Source: CAWBJP01 sp044867425
Lineage (GTDB): Bacteria; Actinomycetota; Acidimicrobiia; IMCC26256; BP-133
Length of the DNA: 64,000 bases
Reading direction: 5' to 3'
Assembly (NCBI GenBank): GCA_044867425.1
Contig: JBIOUX010000163.1
Location: 14,945 to 78,944, forward strand
Within the stretch, counting starts at the first letter, position 1. Each line of letters opens with the position of its first letter. Both the position numbers and the translations under genes were made by a program. A model generated the notes under the pieces. It had not been told where the DNA came from. It did no database searches and was given only the letters and a program-made list of their open reading frames with translations. Positions 63,883 to 64,000 of the stretch are shown here, piece by piece.

Positions 63883-64000
63883 CATGCCGAGAGCCATCTG
63901 GAGCGGGTCGATCAGCTTCGGGCTGGTCAACGTGCCCGTGAAGCTGTATTCCGCCATCTCCCCCAAGGACGTCCGCTTCAACCAGCTGGAGGAGGGCACC
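63883..64000 (+). CDS. ku: Ku protein, N-terminal part (gene runs off the window)
   Basis: ATG 63883, no ribosome binding site. The visible 39 residues (MPRAIWSGSISFGLVNVPVK, LYSAISPKDVRFNQLEE) are the conserved start of bacterial Ku, which holds DNA ends for LigD. Together with the ligase upstream it marks a non-homologous end-joining locus. Confidence 0.93.

Overview
The window is very high in GC, densely packed, and uses many GTG starts and four-base start/stop overlaps. It reads as a chromosomal segment of an actinobacterium, most likely an uncultured member of the class Acidimicrobiia. This placement is inferred from gene content: an F420-type LLM oxidoreductase, GlgE/TreS/maltokinase, DUF3105 and DUF3536 proteins, a LigD/Ku pair, and secreted proteins with GYWL-type repeats. 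No rRNA, tRNA, CRISPR array, insertion sequence or phage gene was seen.

Region 1 (1-9.4 kb): an acyl-CoA dehydrogenase carrying an inserted nine-residue repeat, a dienelactone-hydrolase-like enzyme, a membrane-anchored beta-propeller protein, a TetR regulator with its own operator, a secreted subtilase divergent from a His-rich membrane protein, and a DD-carboxypeptidase.

Region 2 (9.4-21.3 kb) is signalling: a VOC protein, CheB-CheR/PAS with a coupled small protein converging on a SigB/F-type sigma factor, an ECF sigma factor followed by a secreted protein with a tryptophan-spaced helix, an aldo/keto reductase, and a PspC histidine kinase/NarL regulator pair divergent from a PspC/LiaF-like membrane protein.

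Region 3 (21.3-26.9 kb): NagA, small acidic and cysteine proteins, an LLM oxidoreductase, an Fpg/Nei glycosylase, a DUF3105 protein and a membrane protein, with several strong hairpins between genes.

Region 4 (26.9-55 kb) is a carbon-storage and redox island: FtsH, 6-phosphogluconate and glucose-6-phosphate dehydrogenases, a CoA-disulfide-reductase-like enzyme, GlgX-TreY-TreZ, glucan phosphorylase (opposite strand), GlgE-TreS-maltokinase-GlgB with coupled starts, and a GH57/DUF3536 protein. Together they can make trehalose from glucan (TreY/TreZ), convert trehalose to maltose, maltose 1-phosphate and linear glucan (TreS, Mak, GlgE), branch it (GlgB), and degrade it (GlgP, GlgX) into hexose phosphate for NADPH production (Zwf, Gnd).

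Region 5 (55-64 kb): a secreted repeat/GH99-like protein, topoisomerase IB, a YqgE/AlgH protein, a hemerythrin protein, a LigD-type ligase lacking the polymerase domain, a cyclase/ATPase gene interrupted by an in-frame stop, and the start of Ku.

The most unusual observations are a dispersed 21-bp repeat inside three coding sequences, tryptophan spacing of 7 and 11 residues in the ECF-linked secreted protein, the stop codon splitting the cyclase/ATPase/TPR gene, a His-rich membrane protein with a copper-monooxygenase-like domain, a His-to-Pro change in GlgX, and a recurrent -10-like hexamer directly upstream of start codons (probable leaderless transcripts).
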